From Topomyia yanbarensis (taxonomy: Eukaryota > Arthropoda > Insecta > Diptera > Culicidae), in NCBI RefSeq assembly GCF_030247195.1, contig NC_080672.1:67807771-67871770 (forward strand): a DNA stretch of 64,000 bases, given 5' to 3'. Of the stretch, positions 58,672-64,000 are shown one piece after another (positions within the stretch are counted from its first letter, which is position 1; each line of letters starts with the position of its first letter). Below the pieces are notes generated by a model, which was not told where the DNA came from, made no database searches, and was given only the letters and a program-made list of their open reading frames with translations. The position numbers were made by a program, and so were the translations under genes.

Positions 58672-59375
58672 TTGGTTAACATGCCCTATCCCTTCCCTGA
58701 TGATCGTCGAACATTACATCCTCTATGCTCAAACTACGCTGTGCACCTATGCCAATCAGTTTGCCACATTGATTCCACCTTCTTCATACTGTTATTCAAC
58801 CAGCAAGGGACGTTAAACCAGCAACGATTATATTCGGTGATTTCGTACCAACAAGTAGTCCGCTGTAAGGAAATAGTGACTGGAAGTAGCCAATTGCAAA
58901 ATCCATTAGTTGCTGCATGACACGAATAGAAGTCAGCAATCCCAACTTCGCTATAATCGAACTCAACGACGAAATGCTGGACAAGAAGGCCCAGCTCAGC
59001 GGAAAATGTGCCCTCCCGAGCATCGTCAGCAAGCAGGCACCACCCAGCAACGATTCGAGCGCATTGTCGGTGAGAAATGCGCACTCAACTATTTGAATCC
59101 GACCCCAGAGTCTACTTCGATTGTACCGCGGCAATGCGGTGCCATTCATAGCAACATCAACCAACAACAATGTGGACATTCGGATCGAGCTCAGATATCA
59201 CCGTGGAGAACGAAATATCCACACACGAAGCGGCCGGATACACTATAGACGGCCTGCTGGTGCTGGCAGTGATTATTGCCATCATCATTTGGCGATGGAG
59301 GCGAAACGCCAAAAGAATCCAGGAATTGGAGGACGCGACGAGGCGAGCTCGCCTAAATCCAAACGTTGTGTAGCA
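58672..59375 (+). pseudogene. Degenerate env-like 3' coding region of an LTR retrotransposon
   Basis: Several overlapping frames on + (58675-58917, about 58922-59097, 59170-59373) read as pieces of one damaged coding region with at least two frame changes and internal stops. The last frame (67 codons from the ATG at 59170) ends with a hydrophobic membrane-spanning stretch (about residues 29-45) and a short basic tail, as in the C-terminus of insect gypsy-type envelope-like proteins. No gag or pol was found upstream, so only the 3' end of the element is present, and it is non-functional. The assignment rests on architecture and position, not on a search. Confidence 0.45.
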
Positions 59376-59720
59376 GTCTAAATGGTGAGCGGCGTCATCC
59401 GACGCCCGCTTAGTCAGCGATCCTGGTGCACTCGGCACCAAGAGGGACTAGCCATGAGGCGGTGCACACTGCACCAATCATAAACGCAACTCTGTAAGAT
59501 TATTTGGATAAATAAAGATTAGTTCTTGTTCTGTGGTCGACGTGATAAGTCAATTTTCTATCACGTCCAGTTAGTGGAATAGGGTGCGGGCCTATTCCAC
59601 AGTTCAGCTTTCTTCTAGTTTTAACAGTCCCTGCGGAAGCGGGACTTAAGTTGGTAAATTAAACGAACAGTGACAATAAAGGAGTATTTCATAGCTACAA
59701 CCCGCACACCCAAAGATCAA
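59376..59720 (+). repeat. Probable 3' LTR / 3' end of the same element
   Basis: GC-richer sequence follows the env-like stop, with AATAAA at 59511-59516 and an inverted pair 'gtggaatagg' / 'cctattccac' (about 59574-59602). The LTR borders were not identified. Confidence 0.35.
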
Positions 59721-60098
59721 AGTAAACCAATGAGCTGTGCCATGCCATTTTCCCAGACACCACAATCAACGATAATACAAACGACCATCGAGGAGGCAGA
59801 CCGAATAATTCTCAGGTGTTAGGTTAGGTGTATCCTCGCGCGTACTAACAAATTTCGTACGAAAGATCTCACGGACCTACGCAAATTTCAATTTGATTGT
59901 ATCTTTTTTGTAACACATCGATTAGATTTGAATTGCTCCTAACTTTCTATGTGAAGGCAAACATTAATAATTTTCAAAAAGTAGTATATATCGAGTGAAC
60001 CACTATTGTTAGAATTTCGAATATTCTGCAGTATTTGCTTTAAAATATGTATATTTATCTCTCATCACTCAATCCATTTTTCCACATTCTCATTCCAG
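59721..60098. other. End of ttv intron
   Basis: No feature other than the polypyrimidine tract and acceptor (cacattctcattccag, ending 60098). Confidence 0.5.
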
Positions 60099-60218
60099 GT
60101 GCCGGATATTGTACGTTCGATCTCCGCCAGCCGCATCCTAGCTTTACGTCAACAAACTCAAGTGCTTTGGGAGCGTTATTTCAGTTCCATTGAGAAAATA
60201 GTTTTTACTACATTCGAG
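60099..60218 (+). CDS. ttv: tout-velu / exostosin-1, internal exon
   Basis: A 120-bp exon, phase 0 at both ends, with acceptor cattccag and donor GTAAGT (60219). It encodes 40 residues, [20 protein letters not shown] to [10 protein letters not shown]. It follows the previous exon ([15 protein letters not shown]) exactly as in EXT1, where [22 protein letters not shown] is conserved at the end of the GT47 domain, before the linker to the C-terminal GT64 domain. No further ttv exon is visible before the end of the window. Confidence 0.94.
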
Positions 60219-62029
60219 GTAAGTGGAATTCGAATTTTACACACCGGTCCGGACTTTTCGGGACGTTCGTTCCAGGTCGATTAGTGCGGGGTTTGGGCGC
60301 TGTGCACAAACCTGCGGTAAGGGATGCAAGGTACAGGATCGTTCTGGTTCTGGTGTTTGGTAACATTTCACTTGTTTGTTTACGCTAGAGTCACCACTCG
60401 AACGGATGCAGCAGATTCGAAAAGTTTTTAACTTGTGAGTTAAAAAGTTTTCGCTCATAAAAATTCGTACTGGATGCTAGTGGCAGCGCATTCTTCTGGA
60501 AAGTTCCCCCCTAACAGAGATGTGGGTGAAATTGTGGGAAAAAGTTCGGTCGAAGACAGGAAATGCCACTGGTGCAACACCTTTCTCCCCCTTGCGGTAC
60601 TCACACCCGTCAGTGTATAGACGCTTATGTCGTGTGCAATTCGCCTCAGAAGTCCAAAAGTAGCGTGATTTGGTGCTTTTATACGAAAAAAAAACATTCG
60701 AATCCGTTGGCGGAAGAAAACTTCATACTATACCACTTATTTCTGGCAGGTGTTGGTTGCAAACCACTTTTTCGCTGTCGAATTGGCTTTCTGTGTTCTG
60801 TGTTTCGAGTAAATGTGTGCGTGTGCAATAACTCTACCGAACTGTTCATTCCGCTTAAGTAAAGGTACGTTCCCACTTTTCAGATTGTTTTTCCTTTTCA
60901 CATGATCGGGGTTAAATTATTTCAAAAAAGCCATTTTTCACCACGTTTGCTCAAGAGAAATCGGTACGGCATCGGTGATTTGTTTTCCCTTTCCCACGCG
61001 AAAAGTGAAATTGTGTACAATACAACTTTGTAACTAATTTGTGAAGAAATTTATGGCACTTACTTGATTGCGTGTAGATGCGAATATTTTCCCTATTACG
61101 ATGGTGCTCAGTCAGTTTTCTTTTCATCCATATGGACTCTTCAAGGAGAGATTTTTTGTACGCAATTTCCCCCTACAAAAATAGATAGGAATCTTTTTCT
61201 CTCGGAAAAGCTGCCTCATACTACATTTGTTTGAGTTGCCACACTCAATACATCATAATGGGTTGAATGTTCAGACCAGACATTAACGCTAGTCATTTGC
61301 CGCAAGTAGACTTCCTGTCACATTTTGATCATCTTTGCAGAAAAAAACTGAAACGAGCAGATCGGTGTAGAATCTGCCGTTTCAAAAATGTAGCGTTAGC
61401 AGTGTTTGCGCCTTAGCTAAAGGCAATATTAAAAGTGCTCGAATCATTTATCTAGTTCATGGGTGGTGGGTATTGAGGAGGAAAGTGGGTGAAACAGAGG
61501 TGAACAGGAAACCTAGTACAGAAGATAAATAATAACGGGAAAACTGTAATAGGGAAAATAAAAATCAAGAGAGAACCGGAAACTCTGAAATTGAAAACCG
61601 GAAACCCTTGAGTGATAGAAGAAAGAAGAATTAGTTAAAAGGATAAGTTTCTTGGTCGGTCAGGAGAATCAACTCGATCTTTCCCTTTTGGACCGCCGAG
61701 TAGAAAGTTAGATGAACAGTTGTAAAAAGCAGTGAGGAAAATCATAGTATAATTGAAGTACGTGTGCAGTTAAAAAGTGAAAAAGGAATATAATGTTTTA
61801 AAATTGGTTTGATTTCAGATTAAAAATATAATTAAAATGCTTTACAAAAAATCGTGAGTCATGCAGTGAAATGTATTTTAAAAAAAGTAAATATATTTAA
61901 AACTAATAAAACCTACGGATTAATTTAAATAAAATTATTCTAGAGAGCAGTAAGGTTAAAAAAGTGAGTCGTTAGAAAAAATAGACTGTGAAAGGAGTTG
62001 TGATAATAACAGGTAAATGTGTAGCAATG
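60219..62029. other. ttv intron, no supported feature
   Basis: The donor GTAAGT opens it. A purine-rich stretch with short 'gaaaccggaaac' style repeats lies at about 61440-61620, followed by AT-rich DNA. No exon matching the next part of EXT1 was found. Confidence 0.45.
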
Positions 62030-62700
62030 AAATCGTGTGTCAGGTTCTTATGCAGTTTGTATTTTATTCAGCCACATTCCGGTGGCGAAGCCATCTTGGG
62101 GTTTTACCGCTGCGGGATCGAAACCCGGAAAATCGAGCGAGTGCGATTTTGATCATTTTTCCGTCCGTGCAGGATCAAATCGCCAGTGGTATCCGGCTTA
62201 GGTTGCCCTGGGTGTACCTATCGCCTCGTGGGTGCGTACCACTATAGGTATATTCGGAGAGCGTTGGTCATCGGTTAAAGTTACTCGGCCCACGGGCATC
62301 ACACGCTACACGTGATAGCCAGATTCGTGGCATGGTCCTCTAGGGGAAAGACTACCAACGCCAGAGTAATCAGCCCGGCTCACGTCCCGAAATCGGAGGC
62401 CCTCCGTATGATACCACCCCGTTAGCTCAGCTCGGCAAGGAAATCACGCCGATAGGCATCGAGCGTTCGATCACAACCCAGAATACCCCACCGTAAGTGA
62501 ATTTCCACCATCATCGCAACTCACTACCGTTTGCTACCTGTGGGCGAACATTGTCGACGCATCGTTAGCAGCAACTGTCGGTCTCGCAGAGATCGGCTTT
62601 CTCGTCGGCCAGCATCGTGGTAGCTAAACCACCCACAAGGGGGTGGTCGGCAGGTACCGAATCGTCGTCTTCAAATCCTGTAAGTACGCGAACCTTTGAC
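62030..62700. other. Unassigned GC-rich block
   Basis: About 670 bp of clearly higher GC content than the surrounding AT-rich intron, with short direct motifs ('atagccagattcgtgg', 'gtagctaaaccaccc'). It has no long frame or convincing exon. It may be the GC-rich leader or terminal part of a retrotransposon, or unique regulatory DNA; neither is proven. Confidence 0.3.
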
Positions 62701-64000
62701 ATACACCATAACACCAGCTACGAGTAGGGAAATCTTGTTTGTTAACAAGTAGTGGAAGAGAAAAGGATTAGGGAAGTAGGAAGACTCACGTAGAACAAAC
62801 ACAAAAGGGGAGTGACGTCACGAGCAGGGACTGGGTAACAGTTAGCTCTTGCAGGAGGCAGAGCAGGGGATTGTAAATAACCTTTTCGAAAAAAAAAACA
62901 AACGAAGTCTCGCCAATTTTTAAATTTATTAAAACGTACTTTTCATTTTCATTAGTATTTAATTCTTTTTTTATTTACCTTCAATAAACTAGTATTTTCC
63001 TCTAAGTAATTTCTTTTAATTAAAATCAATTGGATGAACAACTAGAAAGATAGAATCAGTAAGTGATTGGGAGCATTTGGGAAGTTATTGGGATTGGACT
63101 TGGGAACATTGTTTGTGTTGTTGGGAAGGAAGTTGAGGTGGTTTTTTCGTTGGTGGGTCAAGACATCGCTAGCTGGGCATTTTTGACCGGAGTTCTTGGC
63201 AGACGACTCCGTTGTCTGGCGCGAAGCCGAGAATTTAAGGACCCCTAACCTGAGCCCCCTTACAAAACTTCCCACACACATGTACCTCATTAGACTGATT
63301 GGGTCAGCAGCTTCAAAGCGTCAGACATCGAAACGGCGCCAGCCTGAAAATAATACGAAATGTAGCATAGATACTAAACCAAGTGAGAAGCTCGTTTGAA
63401 GACTCGTATTCTTACAATAGGCGCTTTTGACTAAAGAGATTGATTCTTAACGTATTCGGTTTTGGAGTAGCCGCGTAAATTAAAACTAACGACTATAGCA
63501 GCTGAATCGCTGCCAACGATCGTGACAAAAACTTCCATTCTTGACAAGCGAAAACCATGTCAACAAACGCGAATAACCTGATAATCAAGGTGAACAGAAG
63601 TCACACCAAATTTCCTTCCAGCACCTTCTTTCGAGAATATCCTGAAACCACCTCAAAAAAAATGACTAGCTCCTGTGAAAGGAAATTTGATATCCCAATC
63701 GCAGCCGACAAGCTTTTCCATTGCGCGGCTGAAAGTTTAACATCATTACCGTCGGCGTTTGTGCTACTGAACCCAGGTACACGGAAAGTCTGATTATGCT
63801 GTTGGCTGCAGCCTAGCGCAAGTAGTAAAATCTTGTGCCTCAACTCACCGAGCGTGTAAAATACATCCTCCCCGAAGAACGCCGCGACGAGGCGAAGCGA
63901 ACCGAACCATAACGAAAGCAAACATTGTCTGATACCCGGCTAAAAGAAGAGTCATCCAATTTCCTGCATTTTCCGCCCCTTAGGCTGAGGAAGGCAAACG
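62701..64000. other. ttv intron to window end, nothing recognised
   Basis: Short frames on both strands lack domains. GC content rises again after 63060. No exon border next to EXT1-like coding was found. Confidence 0.4.

Noticed and set aside
63215..63240. Retroelement primer-binding-site-like 'tggcgcgaagccgagaa'
   Set aside because: Weak resemblance only, and no LTR borders or gag frame follow.

Overview
The window is intronic nuclear DNA from a mosquito, almost certainly an Aedes species. Two antisense tRNA-derived SINEs have the Feilai layout (a tRNA-like head ending in a 'tagggttagaaat' core), and several other dispersed families look typical of Aedes. Three short exons on the + strand (29936-30010, 46377-46503, 60099-60218) have canonical AG/GT borders and compatible phases. 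Joined, they encode a continuous stretch of exostosin-1, the Drosophila tout-velu (ttv) product. The window is therefore a mid-gene slice of ttv/EXT1: at least 29.9 kb of upstream intron, introns of 16.4 kb and 13.6 kb, and at least 3.8 kb of the next intron. Everything else lies in those introns and is almost entirely mobile or repetitive DNA.

Upstream intron (1-29935): dispersed repeats, small inverted-repeat elements and a Feilai SINE. Two (TTTTTATA)n arrays share a 180-bp 3' flank. An exon-like fragment is duplicated on either side of the second array. A second Feilai has a clean 12-bp target duplication. An apparently intact R1-clade non-LTR retrotransposon lies antisense (13724 to about 19330). 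A nearly perfect 6.7-kb (GAGTAAAA)n satellite ends less than 300 bp before the first ttv exon.

Middle intron (30011-46376): a large foldback element whose right arm is split by a composite repeat insertion; a Tc1/mariner-type MITE; and an antisense hAT-superfamily transposase gene whose four exons join into one 670-codon frame with its catalytic residues present. Its first intron carries a 2.16-kb PIF/Harbinger-like element with a TTA target duplication.

Third intron (46504-60098): an antisense RTE-like reverse transcriptase remnant, three TA-flanked inverted-repeat elements, a 742-bp foldback element with a perfect 8-bp target duplication, an internally deleted non-LTR element, and the 3' end of a degenerate env-bearing LTR retrotransposon. 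Last segment (60219-64000): intron with one unexplained GC-rich block.

Exon borders and domain calls were read by eye from the sequence; no database search was run. Species, family names and repeat ages are inference.
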